64,000 nucleotides of DNA, from the NCBI GenBank assembly GCA_002786025.1, contig NHNW01000021.1, forward strand, positions 372,001 to 436,000, given 5' to 3'. The translations under genes and the position numbers were made by a program. Numbering within the stretch: position 1 is the first letter of the stretch; the number at the start of each line of letters is the position of its first letter. Positions 1 through 13,022 of the stretch are shown here, in pieces. Below the pieces are notes generated by a model. It had not been told where the DNA came from. It saw only the letters and a list, made by a program, of their open reading frames with translations, and ran no database searches. The stretch comes from Zasmidium citrigriseum. Its lineage: Eukaryota; Ascomycota; Dothideomycetes; Mycosphaerellales; Mycosphaerellaceae.

Positions 1-1169
1 GGTTCTGATGGATCAAAGCGGCCCTTTCCATGAGGTGTGCGGCGAGTCCTGGCCGCTGCTATTGCGGCAGCTGTTCTGGGGCTCATGTCTGGATCGGTAA
101 ATAGGTCAGTCGAGGCATGATGCATAGTGATTGATTGATGGGGTGTTCGGGGAGGTGATGTCGGACGAAGTCGACGCAACAGGTCAGACAGCCGAGAAAA
201 ACATTGCGGCTTTGATGTGAGACCACGTCGCAGGGTGAAGACAACAAGAAGAATATATCAGAACCAAAGCAGCAAATGCTATGGTGAATGCTGGGCCGCC
301 AAGTGCTCAATGTGTCGCCGATGAGTTTGCTAACAACAAAAGCATCGGGTTGACTTCTTGTTGTCGCCGTGAGGTTGGTTTGTCGGCGTGAGTTCGCCGC
401 AACCTCCGTATTGATGTCAGGTGCAAGAGCAGCACCAGCCGCCCGCCGCAACGCCAAAAAGCAAAACGCAAGAAGAGAGTCAACTAACCTGTTGTTCTGA
501 TCGTCCGGTGGGTGTCGTGTCGAGGTGCGGAAGATTGCTTCAAAGCGAGATGTCCGTAGCGGGTTTCTTGGAATAGAATGCTTCGTCAGGATCGAAGTAC
601 CAAGCAGTCCGGCGGGTGGTACGAAGGCAGCGATGAAATCAAATGAACAACAACAATGTGATCAAGGCCACCGCCGAGAGGCAGTTGTCGGCATCGACAT
701 GAGGGTGTTGCATCAAGACGTCGACTGAAAGCGAAGAGCACGGAGGATGGCGATGCAAGTCTCGCCCTTTTCGGACGCATTTATGTTTCGGGGCTAGCTT
801 CAAATTCAAACCGCGCCTGAAGCCTGCTGAGATAACGACAACATGGACGAAGTACGAGCAGCGCATCCAAGCGCATTTACCTCTCACAGAGCGCAGATAA
901 ATGTGCGAATGATCATGTTGAGCTGAATTTTAAAATCGTTACTTTCTCGTTTTCTCTTCTCATAGCAACGCTATTTACATCAGAGGCGAACCATTTCACC
1001 TCGCTATGCTGCAGCATCGCCTAGGGCCGCATGGCCCATGTCAGAGATGTGAAGGGGTATGCAAACGCTTTCATCGATCATTCGTGAGCCATTCTAACGC
1101 CCGGGTAGTTCCTCGAAACAGTAAACCTCCGCTGGAATAAGTATGCTCCTCAAGTCCACCCGCTGTCCT
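1..1169. other. Left-edge region without a confident gene
   Basis: I see no recognisable protein here. The longest open frame (minus strand, about 83-457) has no ATG at its start and resembles nothing I know. On the minus strand an ATG at 34 opens a frame that runs off the left edge, and a GTTAGT donor-like site lies near 484, so this may be the promoter and leader of a minus-strand gene whose body lies outside the window. That is inference only. Confidence 0.4.
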
Positions 1170-2465
1170 CTAAGCGTTTGGCTCATCTGGCTCGTCCGGC
1201 TGGTCGAAGAGGAAGTTGGCCGCGAGCTCTTCGTTCTTGTCACACGCGAAGTAGGCCTGGATCACCATGTCCCGCTCGAAGCCGAGGCGGCAGAGCTAAA
1301 TCACATATTAGCAACGGACGTTCATTACTTCAGGTGGTATGGCATGGACTTACACGCTCGATTGCTTCCCGCTCTTCCTCAGTCACGGAGATCTGCTGAG
1401 CGCCTGGTGGGAGAGCAACATCATCGTCGCCGTCTTCGGTGAGCAGCTGCATGAACTGCTCGGGGTTTTGCTGAATGATCTGGGCGAGCTGTGGGTTGCC
1501 AGCTGCAACCTGCTGAAGGATTGGCTCGAGCATCTGCGGTTGCTGCTGCACGACCTGACGGAGTTGTTGGAATTGTGGGTTGTTGCGAAGGAACTCGAGG
1601 TTAGCGGCAGCACCTCCAGCGCCCTCGTTTCCGCCTTGTGCACCGCCCAAAGCACCAGCACCGGCTCCAGCTCCAGCTCCACCACGAGCTCCACCTGCTT
1701 GTGCGGCTGCCTGCTCGAAGAGATTCACTGGCTCATCGCCAGAAGGTGCTGGAGCCGCAGGAGCAGGAGCAGTTGCCTGTTGACCTTGACCTTGACCTTG
1801 ATTTGACCCCGTCTGAGGCGCTGCGGCCGCTGGACGCTCCTCTTGCTGTGCACTAGCTGGGATCCCATTCAGAAGGTACTCGACTGCACGGTCGGGGTTG
1901 AAGAAAGCGGCGCGCATGGCACGGTCGATCTGATCACGGGGAAAGCCCATGGCCTCCATCCCTGCGATTGCAGCGGCGCGCTGCTCGCCCATGGCGAGAG
2001 CCGAGGGGTCATTGAAGGAGCTGCCTTCGGTCGTCGCAGCGGTCGAGGCAGGGGCAGGCGATGGAGTCGCTGGTGGTTGCGACGTGGTCGATGGGGCGGA
2101 CTGTGCGGGTGCGGCTGGGGGAGCGGGAGTGCCTGCGGTCTTTGCTGGGGTCGAGGGCTCTGATGCCTTTGACGGCGCGGCTTTTGGCTGTGAGAAGCGC
2201 AAGTCAGTCTGCTGTCCTTCGACCTGATATACCACGTGTCTCTTACCTTGGAGGTCATGCACACGATGAAACCCTTCTCCTCGATCTTGTAGGACTCGAT
2301 GGTGTTGTCATCTTGCAAGATCTTGCCTGAGTAGATGAGCTTCTGTGTCGACGTCTCCCAGCCCTTCTCTGCGCTGATCTTCTCCTTGACCTGACCGATA
2401 GTCTCAGTCGGCTCGGCGTCGATGGTGAACTTCTGCTGCTTGAGGTCCTTGAAGGTGAGCTTCAT
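1170..2465 (-). CDS. RAD23: UV excision repair protein Rad23 (ubiquitin receptor)
   Basis: Rad23 shuttles ubiquitylated proteins to the proteasome and stabilises the Rad4/XPC damage-recognition factor in nucleotide excision repair. Exons read on the minus strand are 2465-2247, 2187-1354 and 1295-1170, giving 392 residues. The first exon is an N-terminal ubiquitin-like domain ([13 protein letters not shown]...). After a Pro/Ala/Ser-rich linker comes UBA1 (around [15 protein letters not shown]), a Gln/Gly-rich linker, the XPC-binding STI1-like segment ([15 protein letters not shown]), and UBA2, which is completed only by the last exon ([16 protein letters not shown]) and ends in an acidic tail. 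Both introns are 58-59 bp with GTAAG-type donors. I chose the ATG at 2465 because it opens the ubiquitin fold directly; the codon upstream in frame is TTG. All family domains are present at the usual length. Confidence 0.96.
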
Positions 2466-2800
2466 GATGGGCAATCAGCTCGAGGGTGGCGGAAGGCGGG
2501 GTGGTGGGCGATGGAGTCTGGTGATGTGGAGTGACAGATGTCGCAGAGGATGAATGGATGGATGGAGTGGATGAAGGAGAATTCGGGGCGCTTTTGAAGC
2601 GGCGGCCAAGGCTGCAACCAGTGACGCAAGATGTGTTGGTGAGTGAATGAAGAGCCGCCAGCTGCTGCTGAAGTGCTTGAGAGAGGGTCCTGGTAGCCTC
2701 AGAAGCTCCTCGCTTGGTCTGCCAATCACAGCAAGCTGCGCGGACCATCGAGCAAGCAGCAATGCAGTGTCGACCGACCTCTCTCTTTCCACGAGACAAC
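2466..2800. promoter_or_regulatory. Divergent promoter between RAD23 and MTQ1-like gene
   Basis: These 335 bp separate the two start codons of head-to-head genes and must hold both promoters and leaders. I see no clear TATA box or named operator. An in-frame ATG at 2762 could extend the methyltransferase by 13 residues. Confidence 0.6.
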
Positions 2801-3983
2801 ATGCGAATCAGACCCAAAGACCTCATCCGAGCACGAGCAATCAGCACTGCATTGGCGTCTTTGCTTCCAGTCTGCAGAGACCTGCAATCGGCAAAGAACG
2901 AGCTGCGATGGATGCAGCAAGCCGCCCTCAACATCTCACGACAGGCTCGCGTCGACAATGAGCGTGTCTTGAAGGATTATGTTTTCCGCCGTGCGCAGGG
3001 CGAGCCGCTACAGTACATACTGGGCTCAGAGTTCTTTGGTGATTTGGAGATTCGCTGTCGTCCCGGTGTGCTGATACCCAGGTGCGCCAGATATAGATCC
3101 ATCTCGTAGATGCAATGAATCTGATGATCTACTTTCTAGACCAGAGACAGCTGCTTCAGTTTCATATCTTGCTCGGATTTTGAGAAATAACCAGAACGGA
3201 GACAATGCGTTACCATCAGTACTCCGTGTCTTGGACCTCTGCACAGGGTCCGGCTGCATTCCTCTCCTGTTCCACCACGATTTCTTCTCGGCAAATCCCA
3301 ACACAAGCACCGCTCTGGAGCTTGTGGGAGTGGACGTCTCTTCCGATGCCTTGAGCCTCGCTCGGGAGAACCTCATCCATCAAATTGCCCAGCAAGCGGG
3401 CTCACAGTCGGTCAGCTCTCAACACACAAAGTCGCTGAACAGCATCGGCTTCGTACAAGCCGACATCCTTCACGAGCAGACACCGGACTCGGACGACAGG
3501 CCTCTGTCTCTGGCACAAGCATTGGAGCGGTTATCAGGCAACTCAAGCCGGACAACCTTCGACATTCTCATATCCAACCCACCATACATCTCACCCAAAG
3601 GCTTTCGGCGGACCACGACTAGATCCGTGAGGCAGTATGAGCCAAAGCTTGCACTTGTTCCGTCAACTTTGCAAGATAATGACGATGAGGCCATTGGAGA
3701 CCTTTTCTACCCAAAGCTTCTCCGCATTGCAGAGCAAGTCAGTGCAAAGATCTTTCTGGTCGAGGTTTCAGACATCGAGCAAGCGAAACGAGTGGCAACC
3801 ATGGCATCTACGCAGACCATTTGGGATAAGATCGAGATATGGCGAGACGAACCAGACAGTCCATCTACAGAAGAAGTCAAACTCAACAACCAAGCCATAA
3901 AAGTCCGAGGAAGAGGCCACGGAAGATCAGTATTCGCATATCGAGACGGAGCTACCAACTGGCTGAATGAAGAGTATCGATGA
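2801..3983 (+). CDS. MTQ1: HemK/Mtq1-type N5-glutamine methyltransferase
   Basis: This enzyme family methylates the glutamine of the GGQ motif in peptide-chain release factors; the ascomycete Mtq1 member acts on the mitochondrial factor. Exons are 2801-3081 and 3140-3983 (374 residues), with the intron splitting the Arg of LIPR|PET. Evidence is the helical N-terminal HemK region, then the SAM-binding motif I (LDLCTGSGCIPL), an acidic motif II near VDVSSDA, and the catalytic NPPY motif (ISNPPYIS), which defines glutamine/adenine N-methyltransferases. The start at 2801 begins MRIRPKDLIRARAIS, basic and amphipathic as expected of a mitochondrial presequence; 2762 is the alternative. It shares a divergent promoter with RAD23. 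Confidence 0.9.
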
Positions 3984-4654
3984 TCCAGGTATACAACGAC
4001 CGCATATCCATCAAGCAAAGCCATCAGAGTACCCGAGTGCATCGGAGCGGTCTTCAACTGCGAACTTCGCAGCTCCGGGAAACCAAAAAGAAGAGCACTT
4101 CCAGCCTCACTCCCACACCAGAAAGCATCAAAAATGGCATCCACGACCCAAAGTCCCACCCATCGCCCCCCTTCCCACAAGACATAACAGACCTGATCCG
4201 AAGACTCTACGACTGTCTCGACGACCCCTCTCGAATCGACGAATTCGCCGACATCTTCACTTCTGACGGTACTCTCAAAGTCAAATGCCAAGTCTTCCAA
4301 GGCACCAAAGGTCCTCCATCCCTCTCCATCCCCCTCATCATCATTCCATTAACCTTCGACATTGAAGAGATCATCAAAGGCCAAAAGCTCGCCACAAAAG
4401 GCGGCAAATGGCAACACATCATCGGTTCCGTCTATCCCTTCGGCCCAGGCGAAGAAATCGAATGGCTCATGTTCAATCTGCACGTGGAAGTGACACCTCA
4501 CGATGGCGGGTCTCCAAGACGGTTCGAGACGGCCGCGAGGATCCAAGTTCTGCGTGAAGGGGGGGCAGGCCAAGATCAAGTTTCTTCAAGTGTATGTGTA
4601 TGTATATCAGAACAAAGCACGACTGGCCTAGGTCGTCGCTCTGTCTACCAATGA
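3980..4654 (+). CDS. SnoaL/NTF2-like protein, frame possibly damaged
   Basis: The function is unknown. The readable core (DITDLIRRLYDCLDD, FADIFTSDGTLKV, WLMFNLHVEV) looks like an alpha+beta NTF2/SnoaL fold, a family of small ligand-binding or enzyme proteins. One intron (4311-4367) joins GTK to EIIKG cleanly, with a TTAAC branch-like site. As read the frame has 205 residues in exons 3980-4310 and 4368-4654. Two things look wrong. The only in-frame ATG overlaps the stop of the upstream methyltransferase (ATGA at 3980-3983). After the seven-G run at 4559-4565 the frame becomes unconvincing, while the neighbouring frame continues as a plausible terminal strand (KIKFLQVYVYVY) ending with a stop at 4629-4631. 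A start at 4133 (MASTTQSP) is likewise out of frame across a six-C run at 4166-4171. It could be a decaying gene or carry base-count errors. Confidence 0.5.
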   Translation: MIQVYNDRISIKQSHQSTRVHRSGLQLRTSQLRETKKKSTSSLTPTPESIKNGIHDPKSHPSPPFPQDITDLIRRLYDCLDDPSRIDEFADIFTSDGTLKVKCQVFQGTKGPPSLSIPLIIIPLTFDIEEIIKGQKLATKGGKWQHIIGSVYPFGPGEEIEWLMFNLHVEVTPHDGGSPRRFETAARIQVLREGGAGQDQVSSSVCVCISEQSTTGLGRRSVYQ

Positions 4655-5062
4655 CCAGTATCGGTGCTTGATGGGATTGAAGGTTTCTGAGATCGACCTT
4701 CTTGACATTTTCAACATGTCTCAAGCCCACTCACAGCCGCACGAGTCGGTTCCATCAAGGTAATTGACCGTGATGACAGGTGGAGCACGCCACCACTCTT
4801 CGATCATGTTCACGAGATTCGAAGTACAGGAGCACCCCGAGTGGTCTGTATTGAACTGCGCCTTCGGTGGCGATCCTGATCGTACGAGTTGCGCACTCGA
4901 TAGTATGGAACGGGGGATATCCAAGGACAAAGGAAACGCTTTCGAGTTCTACGGTTACAAGCATGCCTCTACTATGATCTCGTTTTCCCTGGCGCTTGTA
5001 TTCTGTACAATTCTCCGCGCTGGAAATCTCAACCACTCAATCTCCCTTCATCCCGATGCCGT
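4655..5062. other. Convergent 3' spacer
   Basis: This stretch lies between the 3' ends of the SnoaL-like gene and ATP2 and probably holds both 3' UTRs. A 124-codon plus-strand frame runs across it into ATP2 but resembles nothing and has no supporting context. Confidence 0.5.
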
Positions 5063-6974
<1,912 letters not shown>

Positions 6975-8150
6975 CTTTGTGGAGATGGAGAGGTTGTGTT
7001 GGAGTGGAGGGGGATGTAGGTAGAGCTTGTGGTATAGGGAGTGCAAACTCCAGCAGAGAGCTGGCGGATGGTCCCGTGCCAAGCCCCGGTGGCCCCGACA
7101 TTGACCGAGGGATGAGGTGCGACCTCACCTCGTCCATGGAGAGCACATTTCATCGCTACATTGACTTTGACTCTCTCTTTTAGTGCTTGCTTTCATCATG
7201 AATACCTTCTCGAGGAGAAGGCTGATGCGTCTGTCGCTCTAATCTCACCTTTTCCAGCTCTTGACCAGGCGATTCCTAGACGGACAGCGATGACGCAAAT
7301 GGGAGGGGAGAGGAGAGGAGATGTTGCTCGCAGCATAATCTACTGATAACATGTGACACTGGCATGGCCTCCAGCTGAATTTAAGATTGTCTCGAGGAAA
7401 CGGTTCTTGTAAAGCCGTGATGTATTGAGCTCGGGTTGAGAGATGGAATGAGTCGTACCGCTGTGAGGGGGAAAGCCTAGACGACAAGATGGAAATGTGC
7501 ATGTGTATGCTATGGATCCAGCCATCTGTAAGAGATTTTTCCAATTGTGAACTCTCGATTTCGTGTGATGCTGTTGATCAGAACGTCAGTCAACCCCAGG
7601 TCGCCCATCCCACGGGTCGCTACATCGACCACTCCATGCCATGGCAAATTCCAACACGTGGTTGGAGAACCAATGTTGACGAGAGATGTGGTATCTTCGG
7701 AGCATGCAGACATTCGAGTTTGTCTCCAGATCGCATGACTATCGAGAATCATAGAGCATTCCTCCCAGGACACTGCGCATTCCCGGCCGAAGACTCCGCC
7801 GACTGGAGATCCTACGACGCATTCGAGAACAAGACTCAAACGCCCATCCTCCCTAGACACCAAGACGGGAATCGCGACAGCTGAGACGATTTCACATGTC
7901 GCTCGTGTGAAAGCTGAGGAGTGTCCCCAGATCCTCCCGCCTGGCTTCACACATCGCCTCACCAGCAACTCGATTCGCCAGAAGCGGGGCAGCAGCGCGC
8001 CTCCCATTCGCCCAACCCCGTCGCAGAAACAGCAATCTATATATTCAAAATGAATCCATGAGCCAATCAGTAAAAAAGAAATACATGCACACAAAAGAAT
8101 GGGTCAGATGGTCTAGTCTGAAGAGCCTACGCTAGTATTCTTTCTCCCTA
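6975..8150. other. Spacer upstream of ATP2
   Basis: This holds the ATP2 promoter and leader plus about 1 kb without a convincing gene. A 194-codon minus-strand frame (8094-7510) starts at TTG, not ATG, and its product matches no family I recognise; a plus-strand frame (7489-7884) overlaps it. Neither is annotated. Confidence 0.45.
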
Positions 8151-8576
8151 CTACGCCTCAGCTCGTCCGGTGAGCTGGTCAAAGAGTTTAAAGTAAGGGT
8201 TTCTTTCGAGGGCGGGCAATTTGTCGAATGATAGGCGGGTTATCACGACGTGCTCGGTTCGAAACGCGAACTGAGCGAGAAAGATTCGGCTTTCGGGCTG
8301 AATCTTTTTGTCTTTTGCTTTGCCTTTGCTTTGATTTGCCTTTGATTTGCCTTTGAGAATTTCCCTAGTGGGATGACTTACTACTGCAGGCCCTTGTAGG
8401 CCAAGGGGTCGATTCTGAGCCGCAACGAAGAGCGATCGAATCTTTTTTGCATTTTGGGATGCCTTCGGAAATGTCGAAACATGGCGAGCGAACGATCGCA
8501 TCACTTTGTTCTGCGATCTTGCAACCAGCGCCATTCGTCGGTCGGTGGTCAGTCGATGTTGACCTTGGTTGAACAT
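8151..8576 (-). CDS. Hypothetical basic protein
   Basis: I do not recognise it. From the ATG at 8576 the frame gives 141 residues, basic, with a low-complexity KGKSKANQSKGKAKDKK stretch encoded by the tandem repeat at 8311-8356, and an ordered-looking C-terminus (LPALERNPYFKLFDQLTGRAEA, broken here: the last 16 residues start at NPYFKL). It may be the last exon of a longer gene or a chance frame. There is no second line of support. Confidence 0.3.
   Translation of the reverse strand: MFNQGQHRLTTDRRMALVARSQNKVMRSFARHVSTFPKASQNAKKIRSLFVAAQNRPLGLQGPAVVSHPTREILKGKSKANQSKGKAKDKKIQPESRIFLAQFAFRTEHVVITRLSFDKLPALERNPYFKLFDQLTGRAEA
8311..8356. repeat. Short imperfect tandem repeat
   Basis: Units of the type TTTGCCTTTG(A/C)TT repeat about four times with small variation. 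On the minus strand they encode the Lys/Gly/Ala/Ser-rich stretch of the hypothetical protein at 8151-8576. Confidence 0.7.
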
Positions 8577-8992
8577 TGACTCTTGTTTTCTCTGCTGGTT
8601 CGACCGGCTCTCAGTCAAGTTCGAACTCGCCTACATGGGGTCCATCGTCGGTCTCGCTGTCAAGCTCGTGCATGCATATATCTCAACGTCACAAAATGTG
8701 ATGTGTGAACGACTCAGATGGTCACTGTTGTGTTGGCCGATCTCTCGTACTTGGAGAAGAGCCCGAGTCAAGACGCCATTCAACTCCTGTAAGTGCGAGT
8801 GACTCCGGATACTTTGCTTCGTGAGTGAGAGCGACTACGTCATCGCAACACCTGTATGGCTAATAGATTGTATTCATGGTAGGAGTAGCTATTAAAATCA
8901 GAGAATCGGTCAGTCGCCAACTAGAAGCATGAGATTCAAATCACAACTTTTGCCATCCAAGTCGCCAGGGTGCTGTAGTCCAGGTTGGGATG
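8577..8992. other. Spacer without a recognised gene
   Basis: I see only short frames. This stretch probably contains the 3' end of the large GTPase gene to the right and the promoter of the doubtful frame to the left. Confidence 0.4.
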
Positions 8993-11802
8993 TTACTCCT
9001 CCGTATCCGCTTGACTCACGAAGAGTGAATCCTTGTCCTTCCCATAATTCTTGCACTCGTCCACAGCATCCCGGATCGGGCCATCCAGCAACCACCGAGC
9101 ATCATTCAGCTTGCCCTGAAGCTTCGACCGCAGCTTCTCCTCCTCCAGCTTCTCCGCGGGATCTTTCACGACCGTATCCTCGCACAAAAGGTTGAATCTC
9201 TCGAGAATGGAGCTGTACACCTCCAGCACGACTTTGGTGATCTCTTCTCCGTTCTCCTTGAGAACTTTGTCGAACTGTGCCGAGACCTCGTCGTGGATTC
9301 TCATCCAGACTCCGCTCATGCTGGTGACTTTCTTGTCGAAGAAGTCCATCCGCTTTCTGGGGCCTCCTGCGCCTTTGATGGTGATTACTTCCTCGTAGAT
9401 CGGTTTCATTGCCTCGTGTATGTATGCTGTGGGGGAAGGATCCATGGTGTCTTGTTGGATGAGCCTGGACTTTGTCAGTAAGTAATGATATTGAGACAGT
9501 TGCAGAACTTACGTGACAGATTCTCTCAGAGATCTGCACACTTTCTTGAGCTTCGTGCTGAGATTGGCCCTCTCAAGCTTGAAGGTATCCAGAAAGGGAT
9601 GCAGAGCCATCACGTTGAACTGTGGGTCGCCTACGCACGTTAGCTAATTGTAGTCTGCCATGCGGAATGAGATACATACTTCTGACCCTCAGTCGTGCAT
9701 GGTCCAGCATGCCAGTAATCTGTGACTCGACCTCTTCCGATGTGACAAATAGCTCATCCTGAAGGTCCTGGAACTTCTTCTCCATGGATGCTCTGATGCA
9801 GGGAAGACGCAGCAGATCTCTATTCCAATTGACTTCCGGTCTCTTGCCACGGCCCTTCCGGAAGCCCTGGTTCCTCATGATGCTGAGACCGGCAGATCGG
9901 AGCTGTTCGGACCACTTACGAGTAAGACCTCCAGCCTGCGATGTCCACGAGGACTCGACGAAGGTCATTTCTCTGAGGACGTGTTTGTCGACCACCGTCC
10001 GTAGCTTCTCCTTAGCCATCTGAACGACACCTTCGATGTCCTTTGTGGGTTGCAGGATCATGGCCTCAATCTCATTCTTGCGAGCCATATGGGTCTTCGA
10101 GCAGTACAGCTCGAAGTAGTTGATCAAGCTGGGAAGGTGTATGTTCGCCAGATGCAGGGCCTCATTGAGCTTGCCATCAGCGGGCAGCACGTATATATGC
10201 TGCCGCAGTCCCGGGATGCCCGTCTCTCTGACGGATAGAATGGGTCTCTCATCGATGGTATGTCCTGCTTGGTGCTTCTTGTATGCGTTGTTGCCCACGA
10301 CGAATACCGACAATGGGCGCGGGTCTCCTGTGAGATCACGGTACTGGTCAGAAACCGCTTTCGAGACCGCCGCGTTGCGCATCATAGCACGGAGGTGGTC
10401 GTATTCGAACGCTTTCTGGCGTAGCTCCATGCCGGTGTCCCTGAGCTCGTCATCCACATCGAATTGTTCATCTCTGCTGGCTTTGCGTCTCTTCTGGCTG
10501 AGCTTAGCCCTCTTGTCGCGCAGTACTTTGATCTCTCTGTTGAGCTGCAATTCGCGCTCCTTATGTATGCGTCCTCCCATGACTTCGGTGTCGCCGTCAA
10601 TCTCGTCTCCCTTGGTTAGCACAAGCAAGGTACCCGCGGATCCTCTTAAACGATAGCCTTGTGCCAGACTCTCCCGCAGGGCCTTGTCGTTCTTTGCCCG
10701 ACTGACATTAGCGACAGTTATCTTGTGCGTACACTGGCGGTGGTAGAAGATGGCGTTCTTTGCTCTGGTGCTGTCAGAATCCGATAAGCCAGGAGTATCA
10801 ACCAGAGTAATCCCCTTATTCAAGAGAAAATTCTCAAGGCCGAAATCAACGACATTGACAAGCGGCCAAGGAGACACCTGGCCATCGCCCTCTTCACCAC
10901 CCAGTTGGTAGGTGTATGGTTGTAGTTGGTACAACAGATCTGTGGTCGTTGAGGCTTCCACAGTGATGTAGTCCTGTCCCTCGAGGTGGCTCGCAGCGAG
11001 CTCGATAGCCCAGGCAACGAGCTCTTCCAAGACAGCCCTGTGGTCTTCTGGTCTGGCGTTGCTGAGGTACTCCTGGGCGGCGTCGTCGTCTGAGAACTGC
11101 GGCTTGTCACAGAACAGGGCTTTGAGGATGTCGAGCACTGTTCGTCTCTCCGTGTAGTTGTCAGAGGCCATGTCATCAGTCTCTAGGTCATCTTCGTCCT
11201 GCTTTATCTTGTCGCTCGCAGTCGCGCGAAGATACCGCGTCAGAATCCCATCGATGATCTTGCGGATCTCTTCTGGCGCAAAAAGAAAGACTCTAGCGGC
11301 GAATGGCTGTCCTTGATCTCGGAATGGCTTCATGAATCGCTGGACGACCCACGTGCAACTATCTCCGGAAGAGCCCTGCTTCGTCAGTACTCCGAAAAGC
11401 TGCTTGTTGGCCGGCTTGAACTTACATTTCTTGCAATGGTGCCGATGCTGAGAAGAGAGTTGATCAGACTGCTTTTGCCTGCAAAAGTCAGTACCATCCT
11501 CTGCGAAAGCCTCACCGTAGCTCACCCAGTCCCATGTCTCCACAGACAGCGAACATGGTCTGTCCATGATCACCTTCTTTGGCCCGCTTCTTCACTTCGT
11601 CAAGTAAGGCCTTCGTCGTCGCGTTCTGGTACTCTGATGACGCTAAGGTATCCCGAAGGAGACCTACAGCCAGTTCCGTCTGCTTTTTGAGGTTTCGGAA
11701 CTGTTCCTGGTAGACTACATGGTCAGGATGAGGCTCATTCTTGGAGTCGTTCGAGTCATATGGCTCGATGTCGCATTCGACGAAGTCCAGATCGGTCGCC
11801 AT
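8993..11802 (-). CDS. Large P-loop GTPase, SLIP-GC/dynamin-like
   Basis: Exons on the minus strand are 11802-11526, 11478-11426, 11375-9680, 9630-9513 and 9464-8993, giving 871 residues. The G1 P-loop GDMGLGKSS is assembled only after splicing (intron after GL-G), followed by SLINSLLSIGTIARN. A switch I-like segment with Cys-Thr (SCTWVV) follows. G3 is DTPGLSDSD and G4 is LTKGD. A Lys/Arg-rich coiled-coil insert (RDKRAKLSQKRRK) comes next, and the C-terminal half is long and helical. This order fits fungal proteins annotated as nuclear GTPase SLIP-GC-like, part of the dynamin-related group; the substrate and role are unknown. The start at 11802 (MATDLDFVECD) is the first ATG of the frame. The last exon could instead splice at a GTGAGT after DSLF near 9015, changing only the tail. 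A second gene of this class lies at 31179-35005. Confidence 0.8.
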
Positions 11803-12156
11803 GCTTGCGATATCGGCTGGTCGTCGGGTTGGTTTCGATGTTAGCAAGACAAGGTGGACTTGAAGAAAGGATGTGTTGATATGCTGAGATAATCTGCTGG
11901 TGTTGCTTTTGTGTGTTGTGTTTGAATGGAGGAAGAAGAGACGCAACCAGAAGGGACTAAGTAGTCGCTACAGTAAGCACGGGCCTCCGCGGGTTGCATG
12001 TGAAGTCCAGGTTGAAGGGCAGCGGTGTTATAAAGTGAGCATATGCTGCGCGAATCCAGCGCTAGAATGATTGGGGATAGGAGAAAGAGTACCGACCGGT
12101 CTGTAACCATATGATCGCATTATTGATTTTGCTTGGCGCCTGGTCGCATCACCTAT
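11803..12156. promoter_or_regulatory. Spacer between GTPase start and Rab stop
   Basis: These 354 bp hold the promoter and leader of the minus-strand GTPase gene and the 3' UTR of the Rab gene. I see no named motif. Confidence 0.5.
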
Positions 12157-13022
12157 TCAGCAGCACCCGGCCTTCTTCGCCGCTCCACGATCAGGTCTCC
12201 CCAGCGTCACCGATCTCCCCGCATTACCACCACCAGCCCCAGGTCCCTTGACACCACTTCTCCGATCGTTCAGATCATACTTGCCCGCCTCAATGTTCTG
12301 GTATATCCTCTCCGCAACCTCCAGAAACGCCCTCTCCACATTATCTCCGCTCTTCGCACTCGTCTCCACGTACTTCATCACCTTATTATTCAAACACCAC
12401 TCCTCAGCCTCCTCTCTCGTCACCTGCCGCTTGTTGGGTGCAGTAGAGTCCCCAGACACAGTTGACGAGCCCGCCAGATCTGACTTATTCCCCACCAGCA
12501 CCACCACAATGTCATCCTCCGCGATTTGCCTCAGATCATTCAGCCACGATGTGACCGAAGCAAAAGTACTCCGCCTCGTGATATCGAACACCAACAGCGC
12601 CCCAGACGCTCCTCGAAAGTACGACCTCGTAATCGACTTGTACGTTTCCTGTCCCGCCGTATCCCACAGACTCAGTTTCATATGCTTCTGCACGGGCTCC
12701 TTGGGTGCATTCTTCGAGGTCTTCGCATCGTTGGGCGATTTCGTGGCCGGTGTCGATGAGGCGGGGTTGTTGATGTTGTATTCTAAGCTAGCAGGCGGGC
12801 CTACGGGCACAATCCGCGAGCCGAACTCGACGCCGATGGTCACGTCGTGGTGGGAGACAAAGCGACCTTCGCAGAGCCGGATTGTCAGCTATAAGTTCAA
12901 CCGTTGCATCAGCGTAATGCTGAGACAGATTTGGGGGAGGAGTGGAGCCGTACACTGGATTTACCGCTGCCGCTGTCGCCCAGGCTCACGATTTTGGAGA
13001 TGAAGTCGTAGGGTTGCGCCAT
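12157..13022 (-). CDS. Rab-family small GTPase, Ypt4/Rab4-like
   Basis: This is a prenylated vesicle-trafficking GTPase. Exons 13022-12954 and 12888-12157 give 266 residues. G1 is GDSGSGKSS (the intron follows immediately), G2 lies in DVTIGVEFGSR, G3 is WDTAGQE, G4 is VGNKSD, G5 is ETSAKSG, and the protein ends GCC, a double-cysteine geranylgeranylation site. The GVEFGSR and TWLNDLR-like segments place it nearest the Rab2/Rab4/Rab14 group, to which S. pombe Ypt4 belongs. It is unusual in carrying about 35 extra residues rich in Pro, Asn, Ser and Thr between strands 2 and 3, just before KLSLWDTAG, which makes it longer than a typical 200-215 residue Rab. It is divergent from the LOG gene. Confidence 0.88.

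Noticed and set aside
3980..3983. Bacterial-style ATGA stop/start overlap as evidence of an operon or bacterial transfer
   Set aside because: Both neighbours have fungal introns, and the downstream frame has other signs of a wrong start.
7510..8094. 194-codon minus-strand open frame
   Set aside because: It begins at TTG, lacks an early ATG, overlaps a frame on the other strand, and its product resembles no protein family.
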